From Takifugu bimaculatus (taxonomy: Eukaryota > Chordata > Actinopteri > Tetraodontiformes > Tetraodontidae), in the NCBI GenBank assembly GCA_004026145.2, contig SWLE01000651.1, positions 61,598 to 125,597 on the forward strand: DNA of 64,000 nt, in the 5' to 3' direction. Position numbers and translations under genes: made by a program. Under the pieces are notes generated by a model. It saw nothing but the letters and a program-made list of their open reading frames with translations, did no database searches and had not been told where the DNA came from. This document shows, one piece after another, positions 21,434-33,924 of this stretch; position 1 is the stretch's first letter; each line of letters starts with the position of its first letter.

Positions 21434-23984
21434 TCACATGTTTTTATTGAGAAATATCATTTTTCCTGCTGTTGCAGGCTTCAGTCTGCTCCTCTTCTGG
21501 CTGACCAGCTCCCCAGCTTTGGAAAATATCCTTTCACAGGGAACAGATGATGCTGGGATGCACAGATACTTGCATGCAAGTTTCCACAGCGTAGGATATA
21601 AAGGCTTTCGTGCCACCCAGTACTTCAAGGGATCTTGTCAGAATTTGTTCTTTCAATTATTTATGACACAGACAGTAAGACAATGAATGACTGAATAAAA
21701 AAACTGATGTTTCAACAGTAATCAACATGCATACCTCTGGATCTCCACTGCAGCGCTGGCAGATGTGCTGCTGAGACTCTACATATAGTGGGACCTCTAC
21801 TTACAAATTTAATTCGTTCCAGAAGTTGCTTCGTAACCTGAAATTTACGTAAGTAGAGACGTGTTTTCCATGTAAATGCCCTAATCCGTTCCAAGGCCCC
21901 AAAAATTCGGACATAATTTTTTTTATAAATCATAAAAATGCATCAAAACATGTAACAAATACATGTTACAATTAGATTACCGCTCAATAAATGTAGGAAT
22001 TCAGTGCAAGGCTTCTCCAGGAATAAAATGAACTTTATTACAGGCTAATCTTACATTAGCCGTCATTACTAGCAACGAACGTTGTGGTAACACCGCCATC
22101 TAATGGACAAACATTCGAACACCAACAATAAATCCCAAAGACGACGAAGGCGACGCTGGGATACACACAAACTGGTTCATATTGACATCCCTCCTGGCCA
22201 ATGGGATTTCAGGAAGATGCTAGGCGATAGCCAATGGCAGAGCAGCTACAAGCAGTCTGTGTTCGCTAAACTCCGCGGTAGCGTATTTTTGACCTTCGTA
22301 TCCTGAAATTTCCTTTGTAACGAGAAAATATTTTCCCGTTGAGACGCTTCGTAACCTGAAAAATTCGCATGCAGAGACGTTCGTAAGTAGAGATCCCACT
22401 GTAGTTGTCCATTAAAGCCCACAAGTTGTAATTTTGTTCACTAGCACTGGCAGATGTTGTTGCAGTCTCCAGTGGCACATCTTCTGCCGGCCCACCAATA
22501 AGACTGGCACACTCTCGTGTCAGCCTTTCTACAGCAGCCTGAGCATTGCTTTGATTAGTAAAGCCAGCCTCTTTAAATCGTGGCTCCAAGATGGTTGCCA
22601 CAGACAGGGAGTTCACCTTTTCCAAGCCACTGAATTTTTCATTCAAATTATTTCTCAAATGGTTGGCAAGCGTGGCACCAATACAAGGAGCCATTTGGGC
22701 ACTCAGCAGAAATGGCATGTCTCAGCATTTTGGCTAAAGGAATTGCCTTTGACCCTGACACTCTCCTTTCCTCAGAAAGCTCAACAGTTGCCTGATAGAA
22801 TGGCCTTAAGACTGTCAGGCAATGGTTGATTGCTCATAGTCATCAGCAGTGAAAGGCACTATGCCAGTGCTAAGTGATGCCAGGGCTGCCCCTAAAGGTT
22901 CTCTCTGCTCATAAAGCCTATGGAGCACGGCATAAGTGCTGTTCCATCTGGTTTCAACCTCTTGAACAAGCTTTTTTTGGGGCATGCCCATATTAGCTTG
23001 AATAGAACACAACTTTTCCTTTGCTTTGGAACTGGACTTGAAGTGTGCCACCATTCTGCGGGCCCTACTGCGCATGTTCTCCAGCTCAGACGTCTGACAG
23101 AGTCATTTTTTGACAATGAGATTCAGCATGTGGGCAAAGCAATAAATATGTCTCACGTTTAACTGAGTTACACTTGCCACCATATTGTGAGCCCCACCAG
23201 TAACCATCCCACAGCCCTTTTTAGTGATTCCCCACTCTGTCATCAAATTTGCAATTGCATGTGAAATATTAGCTGCTGTGTGGGCCAATACTGCACACCT
23301 AAAAGCACAGTAGCCAGATCTAGACTGACACATAATGGCAAGTGACTCCAAGGTACGCATCCATGTTGACTGATGTCCACATGTCAGCACTCAAACTAAC
23401 AGCTGAAGTCTGCTTAATTTCTGCCAAGGCCTTCTCTTTGGCTACAGTGTACCTTGCTTCCACCATTGCCTTTGCAGTTTTGCGGCTTGGAATGGAGAAT
23501 GATGGGTCCAGGATTTTAATGAAATTTTGGAACCCTTCATCCTCAACGATCGAAAAAGGCTGACCATCTTTAACGATCATGTCCACCAAGGCCTCATCCA
23601 GCTTCTGTTTTCTGGACACTGTGGGAGAATGGTTGCTATATGAAGACGATACACAACATCTACAATGAATAGACACACAAATACATATATACAGTATATA
23701 CACGTATATATTTAGCTTCCTGTCAGGATTTCCAGTGTTGACAGGGTCGTGATTGTCGTCATGCCGAGCACGCAAGTGACTCAGCATAGATGATGTGTTG
23801 TTGCTGTGAGACAACTCTTGTGTGCATTGAGAATTTTTAATTTTGAGACCCATTTACAAATTAAAAATACAATTCAATCATGGAAACATAAAATGTATGC
23901 TATGAACTGCATTATACCTTATTAGGTGCTATGAGATCAAAATGATCCCAAACTTTAGAACATCGCTTATTGGTGGTACTCGCC
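21434..23984 (-). pseudogene. hAT (ZBED-type) transposase, unit A
   Basis: Right to left: a start MASTTNKRCSKVWDHFD at about 23,984 (BED finger start). A damaged BED exon at about 23,760-23,850 retains SNNTSSMLSHLRARHDD. The RNase H-like core follows with LSADMWTS near 23,390, HIYCFAHMLNLIVKK near 23,130 and ETRWNSTYAVLHRLYEQ near 22,930. Next comes SVATILEPRFKEAGF near 22,590. The C-terminal dimerisation domain is IPASSVPCERIFSKAGELVS at about 21,500-21,560. A 616-bp MITE separates the core from the C-terminus, and several frameshifts occur. It is inactive, but it is the least deleted of the four copies of this family. Confidence 0.85.
21786..22401. mobile_element. TA-flanked MITE inside the hAT, unit A
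   Basis: This is a 616-bp non-coding element with inverted ends CAGTGGGACCTCTACTTACAAA and, inverted, CAGTGGGATCTCTACTTACGAA, flanked by TA. The ends and TA duplication fit a Tc1/mariner/pogo-type non-autonomous element. In this copy the first base is T instead of C. Identically placed copies lie at 41,841, 50,455 and 60,282. Confidence 0.85.
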
Positions 23985-24580
23985 ATGAAACTTGCCAAAA
24001 TACTCTCACTCTCACTCTCCAAATCTCTATCTCCTCACAACCCAACGATTCTGAAGCATAATAATGCATCTTATATAGCTGGTAGCCATCAAATCACTCA
24101 AATCTGTCGCACCTGTCCAGCTATCATCGGATCAGAATGCATTGAAGCTCCATGAGCCACTGACACACACTGAAACACTGAGCCAATGAAAGGCTTCGAA
24201 ACATTTTGAAGCAATGAAGCGCGAAGCGAAACAGCGATGACAGTCGAAGCTTCAAACGTCATCGGTCACGTGACACTGGTGTTTTGATACAAGCTCCCAC
24301 AGTGTTTCGAATCACTCCGCTTCAGGAAGAGTGACACAAGCTCCGAAGCCTCGGTATCATTTGCCCATCACTCGTTTGAGGACTCAAACTGCTTCTGCTT
24401 CTGTCTTCTTTGAGTGTTCCCCTGTCAATAAAACTCATTTGGACATTTTACCACTGTGTTCTGGCCTGCTCTCGGGTCCTGTTAAAACCCAAAATCTAAC
24501 AATTGTTCCTTGATGGAGTGTCCCAACAAATGGTTCTGAGCCTCACGGTTGTTCCACAAATCTTTAATCATTTCTGCAGG

Positions 24581-25746
24581 CGACAGATGACAGAACAGTG
24601 TCCCTGAACCTGTTCAGCCAGTGTTCTGCCCTAAACCTTCTACATTCAGAGGTTTCTGTGTGGATTCTCTTTGTATGAAAAGTACTGGTGTTTCAGCAGG
24701 ACATTACCGGTACTTGATGACCAGAAAAAGACTAAAATATGAGACCAAATATGCAACTAAACCTGGCCAAATTAAAGTTTGGGTTTTTTTTTTAAATGGG
24801 TAAAACACAAATGAACTAAAAGAGTCAGTGGTCATTTCATGAAACATCCTGGGAGAACTTCCAAACTGCACTGATAAAGCTGCGATCCCAGGGGATTGGA
24901 ACCCACAACCTTGTTGCTGTGATGAGACAATGTTAACCACCTCATCTAATCAGACATTCCCTCATGTAAATGAAAATAAACATTATCACACAGGCTCTTG
25001 TTTATTGCGGGAAGTAAAAACATACAATATTTACAAATGTTTAAGAGTTTCTATTGTTCTTTCCATTATTAATGATTTCACATATCAAGTTCTGCAAATT
25101 ATTTTCCCAAACACTGTTAAACAATTTATCATTTTAAATAGAATATAAGTGGACCAGTTTCACATGAATTTGTTAAATTATTAAAAGAACAACTTCAGAG
25201 TCTTTCAGAAACAGAAATAAAGTCATCATACATTCAACAACATAAGATTTTTATAATGCCCAGTCGTTAACCAGTGTTTTACATAAAATAAATAATGACG
25301 CAAACAAAATAGAGGAGAGATGAATGAGTAAATAACACAAAAATAAATGAAACCAGACATAAAGTGACAGCATTACGAGGTGTTTAAAGGCAGTTTTGAA
25401 AGATGAGTTAAGCTCTGATTTAAGAAGTTCAAGATCATTAATACTGAATTTAGGGTCAAAGTGCTAAAGCTTTATAAAGTTTGGCTTCTTGGCTTCTTAA
25501 AAAAGATGACAGTCAGTGAAGGTTAGACCCGTGTCAGCAGCATTAGTCCCAAAGCTCTGCTACTGGATGACAACACAGTCCAAATATTACAGCACATGTG
25601 ACTTTGGATCCTCTGTTCAGGTCTATACGTTTCTATAGACGTGCACTTTCAGCATGAAGAGTAAAACATCCTGGATCATTGATGTCGTCTCTGCTCAAGT
25701 CCTCCGTGGATAAAATCCATCTTCCCCCAGTTATTCTTCTATGGGC
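24581..25746. other. Spacer and 3' untranslated region of MHC gene II
   Basis: No gene was seen. Around 25,545-25,640 a short stretch recurs at 54,290 and 63,680. On the minus strand it reads CCNIWTVLSSSSRAL, which I take to be LINE-derived. The stretch before the tail exon is conserved between copies and is probably 3' untranslated. Confidence 0.5.
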
Positions 25747-28700
25747 TCATGAGAAAAGTTTCCTCATCACTTTTTCCTCTCTTGTGACTATGAAGAAATA
25801 AAATGAAGGAACAATTAATAGATGCTGACAGGTGTATTTCACAAGAAACATCATTAACATTCTATTAATGCAGGGCCACAATAGTAAAATATCAGCTCAC
25901 AGACTGACTTGAAAGTTACAATCAAAGAAGTGAGACTTACACAAAAGAGTCATTACGGAGATTAAACAACAAACTGTAAAGATGATGCCGATAATTCTCC
26001 AAAACGTCATCTGGATGTAAAGGATGTGTCGTCCATCAAGTGTGTTTCCATCTGCTCATAAAAGAGTATAAACAACAAAAACATGATTATTGTAATCACC
26101 AAACTGGCCATACTTTACTCTATGCAGCATGTCGTCATGTGTGTTATTGTAATAAACTTAGTTTTAATATTTTGAAAGCTGTGCTCCGAATAACAGAAAG
26201 TGTAACTGACTCTATTTAGAGTATTTCAACTGTTACATTTATTAACTGTCTGGACCAACGTGACATGCCGACAGTTGTCTGAGGCCTGGACACAGACTGA
26301 AGCTCAACGTTGCGCACTGATAATTCTGTGCCAAGACGATAGAAAGGTGGGTGCTGAGCTGCTGCAGCGCCCCCTGCTGGCAGAGGGTGGTACTATACAT
26401 TCCACTGCCTGTACCAAATTGTAACTCTGTAGTAGCTCTTTTATTATTGGAAACATGTGAAGCACGTTAAATGTTGTTAATTAAATAGGCCAAAAAAAAA
26501 AAACTTGTGGAGAGACAAAAAAATAAGTCTCAAATAAGTTTCAACAGCATCGAAACAGCCGTTTCTGACAGAGTTAATGACCAACGCTGCTGTAATCTCA
26601 GCCAGAAAAGATCCAAAGGTCTGCTTTCAGACGGAGGAAGACCAGAGAATCACCAGGAACGTTTCAGAGCTTCTTCATGAGGGACTTTTACCAGAGTACC
26701 CAACACACCAGAACCCCCCCAGCAACAATAAGATCCCACTGGCCTGTGTGCAGCCTGGATCACGACTCAATAACAATCATGCAGCAGTATGTAAATGTAA
26801 AGTTCTCACCCCACATGACAGTGATGTTTCTGTCTTCTGTTTGGACAACACAGCCATAGATGTTGGTGTGGATCAGGGGGACCTCAGCTGTCAGGATGAG
26901 GATCACTGATCCATCCCCAGAAGGCAACGGGCCAGTTACAGTGATCCAGTTTGCCTTGGTGGCCCCGTCTTCAGTCAGAGACACTGAACGCACTGATTTG
27001 TCAGTACTGGTGACGTGGCACTTCAGCAATGCCTTGGTTCTGTCAACAGGGTTGGCAAACACACGGAGATCTGCAGGAGGATAGAAAAGGTGATGATCAG
27101 GGTGGGACCAGCCAGGGGAAGAAAAGATACTTTTGTATGTGTTCACCTGTTCTTTTTTCCACTTCTCTTAATTTGATCTGATGGATCATTTCTGGACATT
27201 CTTCATTGATGAATTGTCCAAAGAAATGGTTCCGAGCCTCACGGTTGTTCCACGACTCGTTAATCATTTCTGCAGAAGGAGACAGGGCTTTCCATTTCTG
27301 AGCTCCAGCATCAAACTGAATGAAACCCTCTCCATTCACTGCCCAGTTGTCAAAAGCAGATTCAAGCCTCTCGTCTGACGTGATGCAGCCACGCCGCCGC
27401 TGAACATCTACAAGGATTGTTTTATGTAAAATGTTCAGTTCATCTTCAACAAAATAAACACGTTATAAAGCAAATGTGCTACAAACTTACTCCGTGTGTG
27501 ATTGATGAATTTAGAAATCGCTTTGAGAGCATCAAAAACATCATAACATGCTGGTCTGCAGGTCCCAGGTAAGTTGTGGGATTCCAGGACGGGTTTGAAG
27601 TGTTCTTGTTGTGTCCCACTGTCACAGTGAGAGATCACAACTCCATCAAACTCTGTAACTTGTTCAAAATGGGGCCCAGATCCAGGCTGAACACGTCCTG
27701 TAGACAAGAACTCAAGAGAATGGGAACCTGAAACACACAAACAAATGGAGTCAAAACTCTGGACCCTCACAGTGGGATCAGCGGTTCTGACAAAAATAAT
27801 CATGTTATAAATTGATCCCAATCTCAGGTCTTGTCAAATTAATATTGAAAGATGTAGACAGTTTAATATTATGGTTAATTATTTTAAACCTTAAGCTGTG
27901 AGTTGTATCTGCTCAAATTGGTGGACGGTATCAAAAAAAGCAAAAATATTATAATAGATTCCTCATAAACTGAATATAAACAAGGTTTACTACAGCACCT
28001 GAACAGGCACCAATAAGAAAAGAGGTTTAATCTCCACTCTCTTCGTACTCTGTGTGCAGGCATCAAAATCAAAGCAAATCCTCAGATAGTCAACAACTAA
28101 AAAATACATCTGTGTTTGGACAGTTACCTGGGAGATCATTCTTGGTAGTTTGAGACAGTTTGAGACCAACAACCACATGAGGACAACAAAATGAGCTGAC
28201 TAACACCCAAAAATATTGCAAGAATTAAAGGATTCCTGACTAAACAATATCTTGACCAGCTAGTTCATGCATTTGTTTTCAGCAGGCTGGTAACGGTGTG
28301 TTTGCAGGTTTTAGTTAAAGTTCAGCCAGGTAGCTGCAGCTGAATGGTCCTGATCATTTTTTAATGTAAATTTTGATGTTGAATTACTGTATTTCTTGAC
28401 AAATAAATGTTGATAAAGACAACAATTTCAGTGAAATGGTGGAAATAGGTTTAAATCAGTGTTTCAACAGATGCCTTATCAACAAGTGAAAACTATTTCA
28501 TGCATATGCCTGTGATATTAAAAGTATTAAATATTAAAATACACAGGGCAGAGGTACTTTAGCAGAGGTTGCATCAACAGGAAGTCTCAGTGTGCGGTAC
28601 TGCTGCGCCCCCTAACGGCTCAGCCAGGAACAGTCCCCGCACTGGAAAAGGGAAGCACGGACGTTTCCTCGTTCGGCCATGTTAGCGTTTAGAATAGTGT

Positions 28701-28942
28701 CACTGCCCAAATATCTTCAAGTATTTCACCAGCTTCCTGGTGCATTATTCGCTATTGATGTTTTTATTCCAGAACTAAACAAAAACAAAGGGCGTTTTTG
28801 AATGTTCTTGAAAAGTCGATTGTCTATTTCTTCCTGAGAAAAGCGCAACACAGCGCTCAGAACGTGCGTGTAAAGAAAGTTTCCTCAACTTACCGCATTC
28901 TGCTGCTGGGAGCAGGATCCAAAACAGAAGACAAATGTTCAT
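25747..28942 (-). CDS. MHC class I-like heavy chain, gene II (complete, 319 aa)
   Basis: Exons are 28894-28942, 27491-27727, 27147-27407, 26810-27070, 25941-26051 and 25747-25787, all GT-AG and phase 1, total 960 bp. The layout is signal peptide (1-16), alpha1 (17-95), alpha2 (96-182), alpha3 (183-269), transmembrane exon (270-306) and a 13-residue tail FTREEKVMRKLFS. Alpha domains are almost the same as in gene I. Alpha3 has NPVDRT where gene I has NPVNRT, so one glycosylation site is lost. The membrane exon is shorter (111 versus 129 bp) and clearly different in sequence. The product should be a surface class I-like chain. Tail and 3' end are shared with the gene at 54.5 kb and the partial gene at 63.8 kb. 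Confidence 0.87.
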
Positions 28943-29116
28943 CTTCCTAAATGAAACAGTCTGGAAGCACCGTGACGAGGGTTCTTTGTGATAAAGACCG
29001 ATTCTCTTAAAAGCGTCTCAAACTAGACGAGTGTCGCGGGGGTATTTAAATTCGCGCCGCAGTCGCAGTTCAATAAGAGCTGGACCCCGCCCTGTGGGCG
29101 GAGCCTCCGTTCAGCA

Positions 29117-29148
29117 CCAATCAAATACCCCCCAGAGAGGTGACGTCA
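29117..29148 (-). promoter_or_regulatory. S-X-Y-like block of MHC gene II with perfect TGACGTCA
   Basis: An inverted CCAAT (29,117-29,121) and a palindromic TGACGTCA (29,141-29,148) lie 19 bp apart, about 175-205 bp upstream of the start codon. This is the cleanest X2/Y pair in the array. A CACGTG E-box follows at about 29,159. Confidence 0.6.
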
Positions 29149-29391
29149 GGGTCCAAACACGTGATTCACTGACACCGCCTCGTCAAGATTCGGACAGGTT
29201 GAGATTTAAGCACATAAACTCCTGATAACCGTATTTAAAAATTAACAGTTTGTGTGTAGTTGTAGTAGGTAGTAGGTGTACTGTAGGTGTAATGCACAAA
29301 AGCAAAGTTTCATATCCAACAGTAACTTACTATAGCTATGGTGTAGCTTCCATCCAAATGAATCGCTGTTTGTCTATTTGTAAATTGCTTT

Positions 29392-29850
29392 TTGTACAGG
29401 TCCGGTGCCCGGTGTGTTCCAGATATTAACCTTTGGGGAACGCTGGACCGAGACGCCTCAGATGCAAGAAGGGCTGGGAATGCTATGGCAGATGCGACGG
29501 TAGATGGGCAGCGGTGCATGAGCAGCCCACCTCTGGCCAGGTCAGAGGACCCACTCGCCTACTGGCTAAATCACAGACATCGTTACACCAACCTTTTCAA
29601 GCGGGCCAAAAGATTTCTATGCATGCCAGCATCTACTGTACCCTGCAGAAGAATATTCTCCAAATGTGGAGAAATTGTGAGCAAAAAAGAAACTGGTTAA
29701 ATCCCAATACTGTGGAAAAAATAACGTACCTCAATAAAAACCTCGAGTCCACACTTATACAAGAATACCCAAGCTACGGCATATTTTACCAGCATTTTCT
29801 CCTTAACAAAACAAAGCTCACGTGTGCGCCTCCCGGTCACCAATAGCGGC
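29392..29850 (+). pseudogene. hAT transposase C-terminal fragment
   Basis: The plus strand encodes LWGTLDRDASDARRAGNAMA, PPLARSEDPLAYW and the dimerisation motif MPASTVPCRRIFSKCGEIVS, then LNPNTVEKITYLNKNL after a frameshift near 29,695. It is the same family as the fragment at 11,840 and extends further left. The rest of the transposase is absent. Confidence 0.75.
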
Positions 29851-29989
29851 TCCAACCCTGCAGTGCAAGGCTCGCGGGTCGCCAGGAGAGGGCGCTAGAA
29901 CTGCAACTTCAGGTAAACATTACTTAGAGTAATCATTACAAGTGGTTCGGGAATTCACAAAAGCTTAATTTGCCCATCATCACTTTTTG

Positions 29990-31095
29990 TCCTGATCGGA
30001 ACCAGACAAATCTACCGATCTTCATCTTGTTGTTGTTCTTCCACTATTTCTTTTGGTTTTAAAGGCAGTTGGCATCTATATTGTAGCTGCCACCTTCTGG
30101 TCCTCTATCTAGCGTATCCATCCTTCCATCCTTTTTAGTAGACCAGTACGCAAGAAATTTATAAAGCTCTTTCCTCCCACCTGAACTCTCTACCCAGCTC
30201 ATCCACATCCACCATTCCCAGTTTCCTCAGTCCATCCATCATCATCTTCCTTTCCTCACTATTATGCCTACATATTAAAAGCACATGTTCTGTTGTCTCC
30301 AGTTCATGACACTGCTCACATAGATGGATGCTTCTCCACAATGTATAGCATATTGTCTAAGTTGCTCTGCCTAATTCTTAACCTTGTTATTATAACCTGC
30401 TCTTTCCTGCTCTTGTCCCTCCTTTGTATTGGAAAGAAGATGCCTCCCCTTGACCTCTGTTTCCCCGCTCTGTTGCCACTGCTCATTTGCTTTTACCCAC
30501 ACAACACTCTTGCCTTCTGACTTTGATCATTCATTTCTCTGTCAACACTGCTCCTCTTCTCTGCTTCCTTTGCCAACCTCTCTGCCCTTTCATTCCTCAA
30601 GATCCCCATGTGAGCTGGGGTCCACAGAAACACAACACAAAGCCCCTTCCCTGCACATTTCCTCCACTCTGATTATATTGATTACTAAATTTTGATGAGC
30701 TTTTGATGCTCCTGTTTTGATGCTTGTTAATGCTGATACTGAATCACTACAAGTTACTGCCTTCTGGATGTTGTTCTGATAAACCCACTGAACTGCCACA
30801 TGAATTGCAACAAATTCAGTAGCAAATACACTAATGTAATCTGATGTTCTTTTGCTATACTCAAAGTTTCTAGAAGGTGCAGACGCAGTTGCATCTGTTT
30901 GTGTCCTTTGAGCCATCAGTATAGACCTGAAGCTAATCCTTAGACCTGCTGTCCACCTTAGAATAGAACTGGCTTTTAATACCAGAAACTTTCTTCTCAT
31001 GCTTGTCTTTGATAAACTTACTACCTGCCTGATATGATCCTTCCAGCTCAGCCTCTGGTCAAAGTAGATACCAAGGAAGCGGAAACTCTCAACCC
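29990..31095 (-). mobile_element. 3' end of an I/Nimb-like LINE (RT end, RNase H-like, Cys/His tail)
   Basis: Right to left: the end of RT (FRFLGIYFDQRLSW, about 31,070), then a segment resembling RNase H (FATEFVAIHVAVQWVYQ and TCSDSVSALTSI, about 30,720-30,830), and at 30,159-30,341 the tail CEQCHELETTEHVLLICRH. It is closely related to 12,200-13,120, and both are preceded on the left by the same hAT fragment, so the pair is a duplicated block. The 5' end stops within upstream sequence of an MHC gene relic. Confidence 0.7.
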
Positions 31096-31831
31096 ATCGC
31101 AAACTGATCAAGTGCATTTTCCACACTGGTCGCAAATTTCAACGTCTGCACAAAGGCTACAAGAGAAGTTCCAATGGAGTTAAAGTAACTTAGAATCAAG
31201 CGTTAGACTGTTGTTCAAAGAACATAAACGGTGAAAATGTGCTAATTTGCACACATAGAAACAGATCATAGAGAAATAGATCCACAAAGTCTTTATTTTC
31301 GCTTCATAACTTCCCTTTTCATTTACTCCCAGGAGTTTATTACAGCATGTTCTTTGCTATTAAAGACTTGCCAACACATCACAGCCACAGGTGTTTATCA
31401 GGGCGGCTGTTTTACAGCCAGCATAGAGCAGGTTCAGTAATGGGGGGAGAGAACGGTTAAAAAGGCTCATACAGAGAGAATAATTTTGGATACACACAGA
31501 GCAGAACGATACCCAGATCTAAAGGGTTATGGTTAGGGTTGATTCCTTCCCTTTGAGCTGATCGAGGTTGGATCCAGTTTTCTTGGCTAGTCTTTAAAAT
31601 AGTTTGCGTGCCTGTAAAATAACTGTGGGAATATAATTACCTTTATTTAACACACTTCTGTTGTCTCTCCTATGGATTTTCCCCTATTCCATATTTAGAT
31701 TTATTTGTCAGTTTTTGACCTGTGAAACAACTTTGTATCTTTTTAAATGAGCCGTATAAATAAGATTGAGGTTGAGCTCTTTCAGCGTACAAGGTCCAGC
31801 CTATTCCATTACCTTAAAATATATTACTCAC

Positions 31832-31898
31832 CACATTCTGCTACTAGCAGGTAGATCCACAAAACCAAAAGACCTCTCTTCACGTTCCTGTGGCTGAT
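31832..31898 (-). pseudogene. Orphan MHC leader exon with lost start codon
   Basis: The minus strand reads a signal peptide (SHRNVKRGLLVLWIYLLVAEC) ending in TGTG with a GTGAGT splice donor. It is homologous to the leader of gene III at 37,067-37,136. Where gene III has ATG, this copy has ATC, so translation cannot start there. No alpha exons follow downstream, because a LINE occupies the place. It is a relic of a deleted class I-like gene. Confidence 0.7.
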
Positions 31899-33251
31899 AA
31901 TCTCCCAAGTATATAGACTTTAGCTAATTCTCCAGGACGGCAAGAATATTTGTCATCGAAGTTCTCGGCTTGTTCTCAACAGGTCAGTGTCGTATCCAAA
32001 GCGGTGGGGAAGTGAAGGGTGTGTCAAAAAGAACATGCACTTTGCCAGCAGATGTTAATGTTCAACCAAGTCTCAAAGTTTAGAATATAAACTTTAAGTG
32101 GGAAGGCAGAGGAAACAAAAGGGCGGACCTAAAATCTGAGAAGTTCAAACTGGCAAATATAATCTTACATGGGAATCAATCAGGGAACAAAAACCCAAGA
32201 GGGCGATTGTGGCAAAGTTGGGAGATGAAATGAAGTTGTTGCTGAAAACCCTAATCTGGGGAGTTTTGCCCCAGGAATAGTTCTGGTGAACCAGGTGTGT
32301 GTTAAAAAAAAATGGTCCAATGTTTCAGCTCACCAAAAGGCACGAGACAGTGTTTCAGAATTTTAGGAAAACCTTTTTTATGACCATGTTTCGCATTAAA
32401 CTTCTCAGGGTTACCAAAAATGGCCAGAATAGAGGTGGCAGAGGCTGGTGTAGCAGCGCTTGAGGGGAGGGAAGTGAGAGGAAGTGGTGTTTTCAGTCTA
32501 CAGGGAGGCAATCACCACGTTGATGGGGGCATGAACACGCTGTGACTGGAAGCAATATTATCAATCCCACTATAGCAATGCTAAAATGCACATCCACAGT
32601 GTATCCAACGTGCACACACAGTTCTCTGCTGTACAACACAGTAAAACTGGTGTTTTGAAATGGGGACCTGATTTTGTTTTGAAGTCAACAGACACACAGG
32701 CATCATAGGAACAAAAACACACACACTTGGAAGGTCTAAAGCACATGATGGGGACTTCAGGGAGACAATTTGAACAATTTGGTTTTCATATAGTGGCTCA
32801 GGCTAATTGCCAGCATATTAGTACACTGTGCAAAGCTCACAGGTTAAGTCACTCAAACACACCATCAGACAAACCCCAGTGTCCCCTCCTGGACACTGGG
32901 GGTCTTACAGGTCCCCAGTGGAGTGACGGGCTGTGCCTGGGTGCTGCCTATTAAATGGCACAGTCCCCGTCTCTCTGTCTCTCTCAGCGGGACGTCCCGG
33001 CTGGTGGCTGTGCTGACAGTCTCCGCTTCTATTCTGTTATTTCCCTGGACATTCCTCCAAGCCATCGTTTGTAGATTGCTGTTTGCTAGTGATTTTGTTA
33101 GCACTGAAGCCTCATCTGTTTCACTTTCAACAGTCAGTGAAGGTTAGAGCAGCGTCCAAAATCTGCAGAGGTGCACCTTCAATATGGGGGGTAAAATATT
33201 CCGTCTGATAGATGTTATTTCTGTTTGAATCTCTGGTGGATAAAATCCTCT
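31899..33251. other. Spacer with no recognised gene
   Basis: No coding homology was seen. The part at 33,120-33,250 resembles the 3' flanks of the MHC genes (AGTCAGTGAAGGTTAGA) and is probably the 3' untranslated region of gene III. Confidence 0.45.
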
Positions 33252-33886
33252 TCAATTAATTTTTGGGTCTTGTAATGGTTTCATTACAAGGGACATTCTT
33301 AGGTTTTCTTTCTCAGTTTCTGTCATGCTTTCTGGAATTGTCTTTTTCATTCTTCTTTTGATCTTCTTATTGTCTGTGGTGAAAGGAAATGGAAGCACAA
33401 TTAATAGATGCTGTCAGGTGTAAGCCTTCAGAAACTTGTTGATCTGTTCATAACAATAGATGACATAAATGTTTCAACAAAAGTAGTGAAACGTACGTTT
33501 GAGCACCAGTGCTGTTGTGCAGATTAGAAGACAAACACATGAAAATGTAACAATGCTCAAAATTTTCCAAAATGTCCAATCAACAGTTGCGTAAAGAATT
33601 TCTCTTCCATCAAGTGTGTTTCCATCTGAAATGAAAGGGAAAATCCATCATTATTAATTAAAACACAGTAATAATAATTATGACTGTAAACTAATAATGT
33701 TGATGCTGACAAATGTAGCTGACACAATTTACACTATTGTTACACTACAGTTACATTTGTTATTTTCACACAGCTCTAGTCCAGTATTTCTCAAATCAGA
33801 TGTTTCAAAACACCTCAATCATTTGAAACTTGAACACAAAGTTAAATTAGCCTGTATTGTTTTGACTCAATAACCAATAATAATAA

Positions 33887-33924
<38 letters not shown>

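Larger units (their letters stand above)
20878..24373 (-). mobile_element. hAT transposon, unit A (3.5 kb, target-site duplication intact)
   Basis: Terminal inverted repeats TAGTGGTGGGCAAGTGAAGCC (left) and the inverted GAGTGATGGGCAAATGA (right) bound the element. A perfect 8-bp target duplication, GTTTGAGG, lies at 20,870-20,877 and 24,374-24,381. An 8-bp duplication and a TAG-type end are diagnostic of hAT. The element lies inside the solo LTR and carries a MITE. Confidence 0.92.
20597..24501. repeat. Solo LTR interrupting the pseudo-alpha2 exon, unit A
   Basis: The element begins TGGGGTCCAGGG at 20,597 and ends AAAATCTAACA at 24,501, with a 5-bp flanking duplication GTTGT/ATTGT (one mismatch). 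Removing the hAT insertion leaves about 401 bp. CAATAAAA lies near 24,427. The flanks join into a continuous alpha2 reading (KEQL-CPEMI), which proves insertion into the exon. Confidence 0.8.
19980..24580 (-). pseudogene. MHC class I-like pseudogene, unit A (no alpha3, alpha2 split)
   Basis: A transmembrane exon at 19,980-20,105 is still in frame (DGKTLGGRRILHASV, then a hydrophobic anchor) with good splice sites. Between it and alpha2 there is no alpha3 exon. The 3' end of alpha2 (20,538-20,596, encoding CPEMIRQIKLRQVEKR) still has its splice donor but is preceded by a (GT)n run. The other part of alpha2 resumes at 24,502-24,580 and then loses similarity. The gap is a solo LTR carrying a hAT element. 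No alpha1 or leader was seen. The same pseudogene recurs at 48.6-52.9 kb and 58.4-62.7 kb. Confidence 0.85.
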
